Assembly: GCA_032622095.1 (NCBI GenBank)
Contig: CP136065.1
Location: 219,086,151 to 219,150,150, forward strand
DNA length: 64,000 bases
DNA from: Siphonodentalium dalli
Taxonomy: Eukaryota; Mollusca; Scaphopoda; Gadilida; Siphonodentaliidae
Direction of reading: 5' to 3'
Shown here: piece after piece, positions 11,406 through 22,244 of the stretch
Layout: every line of letters starts with the position of its first letter
How positions within the stretch are numbered: position 1 is the first letter of the stretch
Notes under the pieces: generated by a model
Databases searched by the model: none
What the model was told of the DNA's origin: nothing
The model's input: the letters and a program-made list of their open reading frames with translations, nothing else
Translations under genes and position numbers: made by a program

Positions 11406-11461
11406 ACATAAGACTGGAACCTTTTAGAGAAAAGTCGATCAGTTACAAGCTAACGAAACTT
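11406..11461 (+). CDS. DCUN1D4: DCUN1D4-like exon 2 (N-terminal region)
   Basis: A 56-base exon between a good acceptor (TTTTCTATTTCAG) and the donor ACTT/GTAAGTATT. Only the frame with two leading bases is open, reading IRLEPFREKSISYKLTKL and ending exactly on a codon. This matches the phase left by exon 1 and required by exon 3. The peptide loosely resembles the DCUN1D4-specific segment before the basic motif (a KIYHTLNKLNL-like stretch in vertebrates, from memory): ISYKLTKL followed by NIG in exon 3. No domain is assigned; in the 4/5 class this region lies outside the PONY domain. Confidence 0.65.
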
Positions 11462-11754
11462 GTAAGTATTAGTTATATCATTTGTCTGCCTTTTATATTT
11501 CACTGATACCATATCATAATAAAGTACATTATAAGAATTGATTCAAGGTATGAATTTGCCTCTGTAGGTAGACCAGTAATCGTATCTGGGTCTAGTATAG
11601 TTTTATTTTAGAATCTGGTTTTGTCGTCAAGGGCTTGAAGCTCCAATTTTCACTGAGTAGTACACTCAGCAGCCCTCAAAATTACCGGTAGCTACGACAA
11701 AAGGCAATGTCATAGAAAAAGCTGTAGAAGCCAATATAGAATTTCATGCAGTTC

Positions 11755-12154
11755 CAAGCCTTGAGATAGTGTGTCTGTCATTTGCAGATTGAGGTTCCCA
11801 GAGGGTGAATTTAGTGAATGCTACCCCGCATAGCGGGCTAGCATCACCAATTTCACCCTCTGGGAACCTCTTTCTGCTGAGGTATAAGCAGAATGAGGTT
11901 CCCAGAGGGTGAATTTGGTGATGCTACCCCACACATTGGGCTAGCATCACTAATTCACCCTCTTGGGACCTCATTCTGCTTAGGTCTCATCCTCTGGGAA
12001 GTATCTATACACATGTAGTCTTAAATTTACATTGTTTTTGTATGCCCTTTTGAAAAAAGGTTGTATTATGTAATCAGTCTGCCCGGGGTAGCATCACTAA
12101 ATTCACCCTCTGGGGACCTCATTCTGCAAATGACAGACACTATTTCAAGGCTTG
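11755..12154. mobile_element. Foldback element CAAGCCTTGA...TCAAGGCTTG with 14-bp flanking duplication
   Basis: A long palindromic element built from GAGGTTCCCAGAGGGTGAAT and GATGCTACCCC modules in alternating orientation. ATTTCATGCAGTTC occurs immediately outside both ends (11741-11754 and 12155-12168). Other copies are at about 12285, 13435, 15400, 17725, 28908 and 57250. No protein. Flanking duplications of 8-14 bp suggest a hAT- or Mutator-type mechanism, which I cannot decide. Confidence 0.8.
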
Positions 12155-12284
12155 ATTTCATGCAGTTCAAAAGAATTGCATTCGAAGAAAAATGCCAATT
12201 TTAAGGGCTGCACTCAGGGTTTCCGCTAGCTGAAAACAAATCGGGAGCATGTCACTGGGGTATATGGCACACTGTGTTGTTACA

Positions 12285-12510
12285 CAAGCCTTCAAATAGT
12301 GTGTTGTCATTTGCAAAATGAGGTCCCCAGAGGGCGAATTTAGTGATGCTACCCCACACATCGGGCTAGCATCACTAATTCACCCTCTTGGGACCTCATT
12401 CTGCTTAGATCTCATCCTCTGGGAAGTATCTATACACATGTAGTCTTAAATTTACATTGTTTTTGTATGCCCATTTGAAAAAAGGTTGTATTATGTAATC
12501 AGTCTGCCTG
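12285..12510. mobile_element. Truncated foldback element, tandem to the previous copy
   Basis: Begins ACAAGCCTTCAAATAGTGTG, with GAGGTCCCCAGAGGGCGAAT. From about 12320 on it repeats 11894-12083 almost word for word (TCATCCTCTGGGAAGTATC, ACACATGTAGTCTTAAATTT, AAAAAAGGTTGTATTATG). A local duplication of about 190 bp is implied. Confidence 0.7.
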
Positions 12511-12719
12511 TTAACATTTTTGGTTTCCGATCGATAACTTCAGTTTGAAATATTTGATCTGAACCAAAGTTGAATGTGTATTTCCCAGCTAAAGATACAC
12601 GCCAAGTTCGAATATGGCTTCCATCCAATTATTTTTACATGAGTTACGGATTTTATTTACTTAGAATTTGCCCGCATTTTGGTATTGAAATTAGGGGTAT
12701 ATGAGATATTCTTTGTAAG

Positions 12720-13430
12720 CTCGTATTATTATTATGCCCACGACTTGAAGTCGGCGGGTATATAGTCGACGTCTCCGTACGTCCGTCCGTCCGTACAAAC
12801 ATTTTGCATTATTGTTCAGCAACCGCTGGGCAGATTTAGCTCATTTTTGGTATGGTGTTAGAGCAGCATGGGGGAACAGCTACATAGCGCGGGTTTCGTC
12901 CACCCATTTTTACCAGAGTTATGGCCCTTTTTTTACTTAAAAAATTCAATTTTTCTCTTGTTGTTTTGGTTTCCAGATGATAGCGTGAAACGATTGGTAC
13001 GATTGCAAATCTCGTATTTTTGTGGATCAGTTATATGAAAATATATGTCAAGTGCGAATTTGGGTATGATCTGATGATTTTTGCCAGAGTAATGGCCCTT
13101 TTTTCAACTTAGAAAATTTGAATTTTCGCTTGTTTTTGGGTTTTCGGATCGCTTGTTTTGTGGTTTTTAGTCAACATTTCTGTACGAACTTCTTTTGGAA
13201 TGGTCATATAGACCTCCTCGGATATCCGCAGTTTCGTCCATGCTTAATCCAAATTGCTACGTTCGGGGGCAAATGCCACGCGACAGCGTACCTCTTGTTT
13301 TATTTTGCGGTAGTACAATTCAAAATGGCTAAAGGGCATATTTCTAAGTTACGTTTCCGTGAATGTGAACATCACCAATTTCAGCTGGGGAACTTCAATC
13401 TGATCCTAGGTCTCCCATAGCAGTTGAGGC
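12720..13430. repeat. Interspersed repeat headed by CGACTTGAAGTCGGCGGG
   Basis: A short foldback head and a CCGTCCGTCCGT run precede text such as CAACCGCTGGGCAGATTTAG. Two or three degenerate units of about 170 bp share GAGT(T/A)ATGGCCCTTTTTT. The end (TTTATTTTGCGGTAGTACAA, AAAATGGCTAAAGGGC) recurs at about 20945-20995. Non-autonomous and non-coding. Confidence 0.6.
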
Positions 13431-13434
13431 CTCA

Positions 13435-13556
13435 GCATAATGAGGTTCCCAGAAGGCGAATTTGGTGATTCTAGCCCACACTCTGGGATAGCATCACTAA
13501 ATTTTGCCCTGTGGGGACCTCATTCTGCAAATGACAGACACACTTTATCCAGGCTT
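13435..13556. mobile_element. Foldback element fragment just upstream of exon 3
   Basis: AATGAGGTTCCCAGAAGGCG...GGGGACCTCATTCTGCAAAT with the right end ACAGACACACTTTATCCAGG; the left end is missing. It lies about 70 bp before exon 3. Confidence 0.65.
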
Positions 13557-13627
13557 GGCGTTGTACTCATTTCTCATCATATCCTATTTCCATGCTTAAT
13601 TAACTATTTCTTTTCTATTGCTTTCAG

Positions 13628-13767
13628 AATATAGGCAGTTCATTTGATGGGACTTCTACAAAAAACAGCAATAGTGCTTCCTTGAACGACATCGGCATGC
13701 CTCCAAGGCGAAAACGGGGGCAGTGTATGGAAGAAACTAAATCCAAGAAACAGCGACTCCTATCATG
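13628..13767 (+). CDS. DCUN1D4: DCUN1D4-like exon 3 (basic NLS-like region)
   Basis: A 140-base exon with a strong pyrimidine tract and acceptor (TTCTATTGCTTTCAG) and the donor TCATG/GTAAGTC. It reads NIGSSFDGTST..., then GMPPRRKRGQCMEETK and KSKKQRLLS, leaving TG that joins exon 4's G to make Trp. The pair of basic clusters PPRRKR and SKKQR is a bipartite-type nuclear localisation signal and matches the MPPRKKRR-like start of the DCUN1D4/5 core. The methionine at 13697 is a plausible alternative start giving a DCUN1D5-length protein (about 228 residues). Confidence 0.85.
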
Positions 13768-14901
13768 GTAAGTCAAGCTTCAAATGATTTTAAGTATTCA
13801 TATTATAATTGCCTGTGGTGTTGTGCATATAAGCCCTATTTTGTAAATTTCAGCTTTACACCTATTGGTGCGTATAATAATAAATAAAAATTGCCATAGG
13901 TCTAGGGTAGAAAATACGGTCTGAGCAGAGAATCCTTTATCTCATCCTTATATCAAGACAAGGGCAACAGTTTCCATCTGAATGTATGTCAGCAATGAAT
14001 CAGTTATATTTTTTTATATTTGTCAGTATCTAAAAAAAAGGTTTAAAAAATATATGCCATTTTATACATGTGCCATCATAGAGAGCATTGATTCCAAGAA
14101 AATTAAATATTTGTTTGGGGTAGTAAAACATTTTACCTTCAAATGAATGTTTGGCAAAATTAAATGAACTTACTGGTATACTGTGAAGTCTACAAAGCTC
14201 ATATATTTTACTTGTACATGTATGCATCAATAAAATATACACATATGATTGACAAGCGTGGTATTGTTAGTAGGACTGCAACAATGCAGAAATTCACGAT
14301 GCAATGCGCATCACAATGTTTATTAGGAAGTGTAAATTATTCTACTGTATCTTCTTCATTCAATCCCTGTAGGAAATAAATGTCGACAAAAAACTCAACA
14401 CGTTATTGTTCTCAGCTAGCTTTAATGAGTTTTTAGTTCAAAAGTATGATTCAAGTACTTCAAAGTATTTCATTCAAAAGTATTTTCATAAATCGCGATG
14501 CATCATTTTAGACATTCCCGATGTGATGCATAGAAAAAAATTGCGATGCTTTGAATACACGATGAATCGTTGCTGCCCTAATTGTTAGGAATAGTTTTGA
14601 TATTCTATCTTCATGTGTTTCAATGGTAGGGTCATGCATATATTTGATGTTGAATTCATTTTTCGATTCAGTCCCAATTTTCAAGTCGAATTTGGTTTGA
14701 ATATGTTCAAAAACATTCAATTAACCCAGATGTAAATGCATTTATTCTACTGGTATCATTCTCCAGCATTATTTGAAATTTATTTATAAAGTACAGGTCA
14801 GAACAATTCAAGGTGTCAACCAGACAGTTAACATTATGCTTTGGCAAACTGGATATAGTATTTAATATATTAAATTTTCAGTATATTCAGTCAAACAAGC
14901 A
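13768..14901. other. Intron 3, first part; nothing recognised
   Basis: AT-rich DNA without a supported gene. Dispersed AAAAGTAT and GCGATGCAT-like words are present but no element boundaries could be set. Confidence 0.5.
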
Positions 14902-15270
14902 TTAACCCTTTACCCAACAGAACGGCCCTGTGCCAATGCATTCTCTTATATATGCGAGTCGACCATAGGTCGCCTCGCATATATAAGAGAATGCATTGGC
15001 TTAACACATTAAAAATTATAAAATTGTTAAAGAATGTAAGAAAAAAAGGCCAATGCATTCTCTTATATATGCGAGGCGACCTATGGTCGACTCGCATATA
15101 TAAGAGAATGCATTGACACAGGGCATAACTGTAACTATCACAATGTGGTCAAGGAGCCGGTTCCAATGATATCCATATTTGTATGGTTCTATTGAGACAG
15201 ACCGAAGATATTTTAGGCTGTTGAAGCTTTATTTGGCCGGTTTTGGCCGGTTTGTTGGGTAAAGGGTTAA
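14902..15270 (-). mobile_element. TTAA MITE family A, copy 1
   Basis: Ends TTAACCCTTTACCCAACA and TGTTGGGTAAAGGGTTAA. Inside are two hairpins of about 70 bp whose arms begin GCCAATGCATTCTCTTATAT and meet at TCGACCATAGGTCGC. TTAA at both ends plus CCCTTT tips is the style of piggyBac-type non-autonomous elements. This copy lacks part of the AT-rich spacer (AAAAAGTGTTAAAAAA). The asymmetric tail CCGGTTTTGGCCGG is on the right, so it is called minus relative to copies 2-4. Confidence 0.85.
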
Positions 15271-15399
15271 GGCACAACCATGTGATCTACTCATGACTAA
15301 TGTCAGCACTGATTGATCACAGTACGATTTGGAAATTAGGGACGTTGGTGTGCATGAAATATACATTTTCTCGGTTATACACATTTAACACCAAGTCTG

Positions 15400-15520
15400 G
15401 CAATAGTGTGTCAGACATTTACAGTACAGTATGAGGTCCCCAGAGGGTGAATTTAGTGATGCTACCCTATGCTAGCATCACCAAATTCACATTCTGCTTA
15501 GCCCTCATCTTCTGAGAAGT
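15400..15520. mobile_element. Degenerate foldback element fragment
   Basis: ATAGTGTGTCAGACATTTAC, GAGGTCCCCAGAGGGTGAAT and GCTAGCATCACCAAATTCAC tie it to the family at 11755. Both ends are eroded. Confidence 0.6.
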
Positions 15521-15669
15521 ATATATAGTCTAAAATTGTTTTATTCACATTTTCCTTCTGTTCAGTTTCTATATTCCCTAATTTGCAGAAAATAAAATGA
15601 ATAATCAAGGTGACTAATGACTAACTTCAACTGGGGAATTCAATCTGATCCCACAATTTCCTTTGGCTC

Positions 15670-16815
15670 ACCCCTACAGGCCGCATCCCTCATCTGATCA
15701 TCACCAAACTTCATATGGATCTTCAGGGGGACCTCTAGATTTGAGCCATCAATTTATTCATTAAAAAACATGGCCATCAGCAGCCATTTTGGATTTCAAA
15801 TTTGAATCCATCGCCACACCCTGCAGCCCGCATTTATAGGAGAAATGTTTTGAAAATTTACAGGCATGTTTAGGATCACCTCAAGATGGGAGCTATCGAA
15901 TTTTAGCGATTTTCGATGTTAAACATCTTGAATTTTACTCTTTGCATGACTGAATCCTTTGGCACACCCGACAGTCCACATCCCTCATCTAATCGCTACC
16001 GAACTTCATATGGGTGACCTCTAGATGGGATCCATCGATTATTTCGGATTTGTTACAAAACACTGCTGCCAGCAGCCATCTTGGATTTTTCTCTTTGCAT
16101 GACTAAATCCTTTGGCAACCCTACAGGCCACATCCCTCATCCGAACGGCATCAAACTTCATACGGATCTTCAGGGTGACCTTTACATGGGAGCCATTTAT
16201 TATTTCTTAAATTCGTTGGAAAACATGGCCTTGGATTTCAGATTTGAATCCATCAGCACACCATACAGCCCACATATATTTTGTAAATTTACAGGCATGA
16301 TTATGATCACCTCCAGATGAAAGCTATTGAATTTGACTGATTTTTTATTAAAAACATGGCCGCCGGCAGCCATCTTGTATTTTACTCTTTACATGACTAA
16401 ATCCTTTGACACACCCTGCAGACCACATCCTCGTCCGATCATCACCAAACTTTATATGCATCTTCAGGGTGACCTCTGGATGGGAGCCATTAATTTTTTC
16501 CGAAATTTGTTGAAAAACATAGGTGCCAGTGGCCATCTTGGATTTTACTCTTTGCATGACTAAATTCTTTGGCACAACCTGCAGGCCACATCCTTCATCT
16601 GATCATTACCACACTTCATAAGGATCTTCGGGGTGACCTCTAGATGGGAGCCAACAATGTTTTCCAAAATTTGTAAAAAAAGAATGCTGCCAAGCGACCA
16701 TCCTGGATTTTAATCTTTGCATGACTAAATCCTTCGGCACAACCTACTGGTCACATCCCTCATCCGATCATCACCAAACTACATAAGGATCTTCAGGGTC
16801 ACTTCTAGTTTAAAT
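15670..16815 (+). repeat. Satellite-like block of GCCATCTTGGATTTTACTC units
   Basis: About seven degenerate units of roughly 155-165 bp share ACATGGCCGCCAGCAGCC, ATCTTGGATTTTACTCTTTG, CATGACTAAATCCTTTGGCA, CACATCCCTCATCCGATCAT, CACCAAACTTCATATGGATC and CTTCAGGGTGACCTC. It relates to the blocks at 20478-20900 and 22507-25484. Reading frames through it are by-products of the repeat. Confidence 0.85.
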
Positions 16816-16959
16816 GGAGTTTTCTCCCTTTTTCAACTCATAAATTTTTTGCAACTTGCATAATTTTGTCAGCTTGTATTCCTTGTTTTTTTTTTGGAAA
16901 GTGGGGTGTATCCTTAGTCCCATTGGGACAGTCCAGTCTCACTTCTAGTTACTTGTTGG

Positions 16960-17085
16960 TCTATGGTCTGCATAGATCAGTTGGTAACTGACTATTTTTT
17001 TTACCTGTATAAGTTGTCTCCACTCCGGGGTTCAAAATCGACATCCAGGTATTGAATCTACATGTACATGTATCACATGATGTCA
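16960..17085 (+). repeat. Possible tRNA-derived SINE fragment
   Basis: ATAGATCAGTTGGTAACTGA resembles a tRNA A-box region, and CCGGGGTTCAAAATCGAC, about 55 bases on, resembles a B box (GGTTCRANNC). No proper cloverleaf can be folded by eye, so it is not called a tRNA gene. Confidence 0.35.
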
Positions 17086-17550
17086 CCAGAGAAAATGATT
17101 TTGTCCCCACATCAATGGACCTACAACCTCAACCTCAACCTTGGTATAGTATTTATCCCTCACATTAATTCACACTGATAAGAATTCAGTAGCTAAATTA
17201 TGGTGTGTTAGAACATCACGATTGATAAAAACTTTGCCAATTCAATTCCCCCCCCACCTCTGCTCTCTGTTTTGCTACCATGTAGATCTATTGTAGATGT
17301 ACAGCATTGCATAGTTGCATGCCTTATGCCTTGGCAAATTAATTTCTGATAGACAAGAAAATAAGAGGAAAATAATTCTTGTTATACTTGTTAAGTGATA
17401 CTTAAAGCCTCTCAATGTCTTCGTAATAAGTTCTGGTTGAAACGAAACATATTGAAATTCCTATCAAATAATTGTGAAATGTAAAAGCATTAACAATTAT
17501 TATTATTATTATTACAACACAGATTTTCAACCAAAATGTTTGAAATAACC
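17086..17550. other. Intron 3 spacer, nothing recognised
   Basis: Only a short ATT microsatellite at about 17498-17514 is noted. Confidence 0.5.
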
Positions 17551-17719
17551 CTTTCTATAATAAATTCTCATTGTTAAGTATTTGCCACCAATGAATAGGA
17601 ATCCTTCTACACTTGTATTATCTGTTGTCTGCTTATCTTTGATGAGCACCCCTCCTGCTGAATAATAGACCATTCCAATGTATACATTGGAGAATCCATT
17701 TAGTAAAGAAAGGGTTAAA
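17551..17719. mobile_element. TTAA-type MITE family D (AACCCTTTCTATAATAAAT)
   Basis: Left end AACCCTTTCTATAATAAATTC and right end CCATTTAGTAAAGAAAGGGTTAA are inverted counterparts. Similar ends occur at about 21561 (TTAACCCTTTCTGTACTAAA) and 27640-27660. The TTAA at the left is mutated. Confidence 0.55.
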
Positions 17720-17724
17720 ACCTA

Positions 17725-17887
17725 CAAATTCACCCTCTGGGGATCTCGTTCTTTATGGCCTCATCTGCTATTGAGGTCCCCAGAGGGTGAATTTAGTAAT
17801 GCTAGCCCGCATAGCTGCTAGCATCACTAAATTCACCCTCTGGGGACCTCATTCTGTAAATGACAAGCCCACTAAAGTCAGACTTGA
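17725..17887. mobile_element. Foldback element fragment
   Basis: CAAATTCACCCTCTGGGGAT, then GAGGTCCCCAGAGGGTGAAT, GCTAGCCCGCATAGCTGCTA and GGGGACCTCATTCTGTAAAT, as in the 11755 family; the right end is altered. Confidence 0.65.
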
Positions 17888-18271
17888 TCTCTGTCCACTC
17901 TGGCACTCTCCATTCCCGACTGTTTTACTTCAGGTTTACTACTGGTACCGTATTATTAGGCCTACTCACTTTGTCATAGCCGTAGGCCTATATTTCTCTA
18001 CTGGAAGTCTATTTTTCATAAAAATTATGAACTCTTGGTGCATATTTAAGTGCACAGATGTTCACAATAATATTGGTTTGAAAATCATAAGATCAATCTC
18101 GACATTTTCATTCTGAAATTTCTGATTATCGGCAATGAAGTCACTCAATGATATTCTTTTTTACTTGGTTTGTCATCTAGTCTGTAAATCCATATACACT
18201 GCGCCCTACTGTATTTGTATAATCAACTCTTCTTACAGTTTCACAGGGATTTAGAACTACAGCTATACTTA
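17888..18271. other. Intron 3 spacer, nothing recognised
   Basis: AT-rich with no gene or repeat recognised by eye. Confidence 0.5.
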
Positions 18272-18926
18272 AAGTAATTGATCACCTCCAATGTGATCTC
18301 ACCCCGGTAATACCGCGGTATTATACAGCGGTAACCTCCAATACTGCGGTAAGGTTACTGCTTATTACTGCTTCAACACTGCGCATACCGCGGTCACACC
18401 ACAATGCTTGCAGTCACCATTCACAATACCGGGTTTATTTATATGGACAATATACTAAGCAAGATTTGTGTTATTTATCTGTGTCAAGGCCTGTGCCATG
18501 TGTGTGGTAGATAATACATTGGTTCATAGAATTCCAAGTATAGGACATGAGAATACTTAATAGAAAATTTGTATAAATGGGGTTTAATATAGCACGCAAT
18601 GAAATTTTGAATTTGCCGATATTGTTTCGGCTGTCAATTTATAAACTCCACCCATCCAGTCGTGATGATTGGCATTACACAAGCAGGCATGAAAATAAAA
18701 TTTAGTGATTAATTTTATACATGCATCTGTGGAACTTTTAAGTTTTAACGAGATCCTTGTGGTCGTATAATTTTTTCAACTTTTGGTCTTGATGACCGCT
18801 AATAGACTGCGTATCAAAACTGCACGGTACCGTAGTGACCGTCTTAATACCGTGGTGGATACCATATACTGCTGCTAATACTTTGGTCATTACCGGGGTA
18901 TCACTCCGTTCTTCAGGTCAATTACT
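18272..18926 (+). mobile_element. GGTAATACCGC element, fuller copy
   Basis: Imperfect inverted ends: AAAGTAATTGATCACC at the left, GGTCAATTACTTT at the right. The first and last 100 bp or so are rich in ACCGCGGTA-like palindromes (CCCCGGTAATACCGCGGTAT; CATTACCGGGGTATCACTCC). No coding capacity. A reverse partial copy lies at 3896-4250. Confidence 0.7.
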
Positions 18927-20477
18927 TTGAGGATAGCAGTAGGACATTATCATCACATAGTTACCAACAATCAATAAGTTTTTTGTGGTTGATTAATGGT
19001 GCTTTGGTCTTCAACCTCATTTCTTAGAAATTCATTTGAATATTATGTCCTGATGTCAATGCCACAATGAGGGTTTGCATTAATGTCCGTTTCTCCAGCC
19101 ATAATATCAGCTTCAATGATGATGAGCCAAATGTACAGCATGTGAATTGAATACAGAGTATGCCATTGATTAAATGAGAAAGTGTGCCAATACACAATCA
19201 ATTAGTATCCTGATTACATTGTTGGGGTCTGGACTCGATCAAAGATATACAAGGACTATAGAAAAATCTTACTAATCTTCTGATTGTACAATCAGGAGAC
19301 CCCCCTACAATTAACATAAGTGACAAGGTATACGCATGCTCTGGCTGTACTGTCAGAGGACAAAGTTGACGAGGGCCCCATGCATGCGGGTTTCTCCACA
19401 TAGTGGTAAAAGCTTTTCCGGTCTGATTTTCTTTCCATCAATAAAAATAAATATATTACTTGGGAATGTCATTGGAGTATAATAAAAAGTCCAAATGAAT
19501 TAGAGGGAATTAGAATGTCGGTTACCTGCAACTGTATACACAACTGTTATTAAATAATAAGTAAATGCTCTTTATTTGGTAATAGTGTTTCATGTGGAAG
19601 GGAACCTGTGATAAATCACAGGTTTCAATAAATTGCAATATCTCTATAAAATCGTTCTATTAAGTTTTATCATCACCGTGACTTGATAACAGGGAGGAAA
19701 CTGTGTTTAACTTAATTTCGAAAACCTTTACTAAGATAAGACCATACTGAAAACATTGTTTTAGAAGTTGGGAGCAGAATACAATAAACAGCTTGGAGTC
19801 TTCAGGTGAGCTACTCTGGCATGAATGAGCTTCAAAGACAGCCCTTTGGGGTTAGGTTTTAATTCATTGCTCACGACCCAACGAGATCGAAACCCAGGTC
19901 CCCAATGTGTGACAACACCACCATGAGTATATATCTTAATTCAAGTATGTATTAAGGTTTATACTCATGGTAGTGTTGTCGCACCAAGGGACCTGTGGAT
20001 AGAAAAATTGCAAATTGTTTCCGAACACTTGGTGGGGTGGGTGGGTGGTTCAGCAACCTGGCTTACACATTTTTTCCTGGCCCTTTAACTTTTTTCCTAG
20101 AGTCATTTTTCTTCAAAATAATGGGACAAAAGGTTTTAAGAATGCTTCTATTATGTAATACATGTAGGTATGCACTTAACTCTTGGTATGGGGTTTGAGT
20201 TCACCATCAGTTAATAATGAGGGATGACACCAATGTGTAATAAAAAGGTCAGCTTGCTAAATGTTTTCATCAAGGATCTATCAATGCACATTGACATGAA
20301 AAGGCTCAGATTTAAATAGTTCTATTAAAAATCATTTATTCAACCTGGTATAAATGAAAACATAACACAATTTCAAATAAATGTAAACTCTTCACTGAAC
20401 TCTTCAAATAAAAATAGACTATTCAAAAAACCATAATAAAATAAAACAAAGGTGTTAAAACAAACTTTGACTGATTT
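18927..20477. other. Intron 3 spacer with one long hairpin
   Basis: No gene is supported. The hairpin at 19895-19995 is listed separately. The flank at about 19870-19900 (ACGAGATCGAAACCCAGG) is faintly B-box-like. Confidence 0.5.
19895..19995. repeat. Long imperfect hairpin
   Basis: CAGGTCCCC...GACAACACCACCATGAGTAT pairs with ATACTCATGGTAGTGTTGTC...AAGGGACCTG around a short AT-rich loop. The arms are about 45 bp with a few mismatches. Probably a foldback element; function unknown. Confidence 0.75.
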
Positions 20478-20900
20478 CAACGATATTCGCCATATGGGTC
20501 TAGGATCACCTCTAGATGGGAGCTGTCAAATTTGAATGATTTTTGATGAAAAATATGGCTGCTGGCAGCCATCTTGTATTTTACTCTTTGCATCACTAAA
20601 TCCTTTAACGCACCCTCATCCGATTATCACCTAACTTCATATGGATCTTCGGTGTGACCTCTCGATGGGTGCCTACTATTTTTCCCCGAATTATGTAAAA
20701 ACATGGCTGCCAGCAGCCATCTTGGATTTTACTCTTTGTGTGATCAAATCCTTTAGCACACCACAGGTCACATTTCTCATCAAGTCGTCACCAAACTTCA
20801 TATGGATCTTCGAGGTGACCCCTAGATGGGAGCCTCTATTTTTTCCCAATTTTTTTTTTAAAACAAACATGGCCACCAGCAGCCATCTTGGATTTCATGA
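20478..20900 (+). repeat. Second GCCATCTTGGATTTTACTC block
   Basis: Three units share CAGCAGCCATCTTGGATTTT, TCATATGGATCTTCG and GGTGACCTCTAGATGGGAGC with 15670-16815. The following 20940-21000 resembles the end of the repeat at 12720-13430. Confidence 0.8.
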
Positions 20901-21604
20901 AAATACATGTAGGGGTACATCAGACATTCTTTGTAAGCTCAAATTATTATTTTATTTTGCGTTAGTACAATTCGAAATGGCTAAAGGGCGTATTTTGCCA
21001 TGCCCTAGTGATGCTCTCGTTGCTTTTGAGATTTTGAAAATGATAAATATTCACATCAATTGACACTCTAACACGTCTAACAGAAAATTTAAAAAATAAA
21101 TTGAGGCAGGCAAGAAAATCTCAGCCAGGCAGAGTATCGGAAACGAAGAGGTTTTTTATTTTGGCCTAAAACATATAGCTGAATTTCATTCTCTGGTACA
21201 ATGTCACCTCATAGAATAGGATTCTGTAGATGGAATTAGCATATAACCTTCGCACAGGGAACCTGATATCACAAGTTGATTGATGATATTTTTTTCTCTG
21301 TACGAACTAATCAGATTGGTTAGTCATTTGCCGACAGAGCATTGTCTGGGGGGGTATAATAGTTACCATAAACAGAATTTCACCACATGCTTTAGTGAGG
21401 GAGTTGTACAGCCAGTTGTTATCCAATATTTGATTACCCATGATGGCCTTGACTTCTGATCAGGCTGTGGTATGGGTAAATATAACATTTTGAATTGGGT
21501 GCTGGGGGAAATGAATGTGATCGGTCATTATCTATAAGCTGACTCGGCAGAACCATGGTATTAACCCTTTCTGTACTAAATACTCATTGATGATTAGTTA
21601 TCCC

Positions 21605-22006
21605 TTAACCCTTTACCCAACAAACCGGCCAAAACCGGCCAAATAAAGCTTCAACAGCCTAAAATATCTTCGGTCTGTCTCAATAGAACCATACAAATAT
21701 GGATATCATTGGAATCGGCTCCTTGACCACATTGTGATAGTTACAGTTATGTCCTGTGCCAATGCATTCTCTTATATATGCGAGTCGACCATAGGTCACC
21801 TCGCATATATAAGAGAATGCATTGGCCTAAAATAAAAATCTTTTTTTAACACTTTTTACCATTTTTTCTTACATTCTTTAACAATTTTATAATTTTTAAT
21901 GTGTTAAGCCAATGCATTCTCTTATATATGCGAGGCGACCTATGGTCGACTCGCATATATAAGAGAATGCATTGGCACAGGGCCCTTCTGTTGGGTAAAG
22001 GGTTAA
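21605..22006 (+). mobile_element. TTAA MITE family A, copy 2 (full length)
   Basis: A 402-bp copy bounded by TTAACCCTTTACCCAACA and its inverse. From the left it holds ACCGGCCAAAACCGGCC, hairpin 1, an AT spacer with AACACTTTTTACC, then hairpin 2. It sits inside a family-D-like element (TTAACCCTTTCTGTACTAAA at 21561, AAAGGGTTAA near 22248), suggesting a nested insertion. Confidence 0.9.
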
Positions 22007-22244
22007 GAAATGTTGATCTTAACATTTCTCTCCTATAAATAAGACCCTTTTTGTACTTGTGTTATCTGTTGTCTGCTTATTTTTCCTAATTTTATGGGGA
22101 GAGCTTTCCGATGAATGGCAACAAGCCATATTTCCGACTAAATCCTGAAAAATTACCCATAATTCTGATGTGGTTAAGGAGTCGATTACTTAGGGAATTA
22201 CTGTAAGTATTGGACCAGTATTCCGGTCTCTCAGGTTCAAAGGG

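Noticed and set aside
14891-15097. Small proteins such as those with a YKRMHW motif in family A MITEs
   Set aside because: They are translations of the hairpin arms, appear in every copy on either strand, and have no independent support.
16960-17085. A functional tRNA gene
   Set aside because: A- and B-box-like words are present but the arms do not pair into a cloverleaf; at most a SINE relic.
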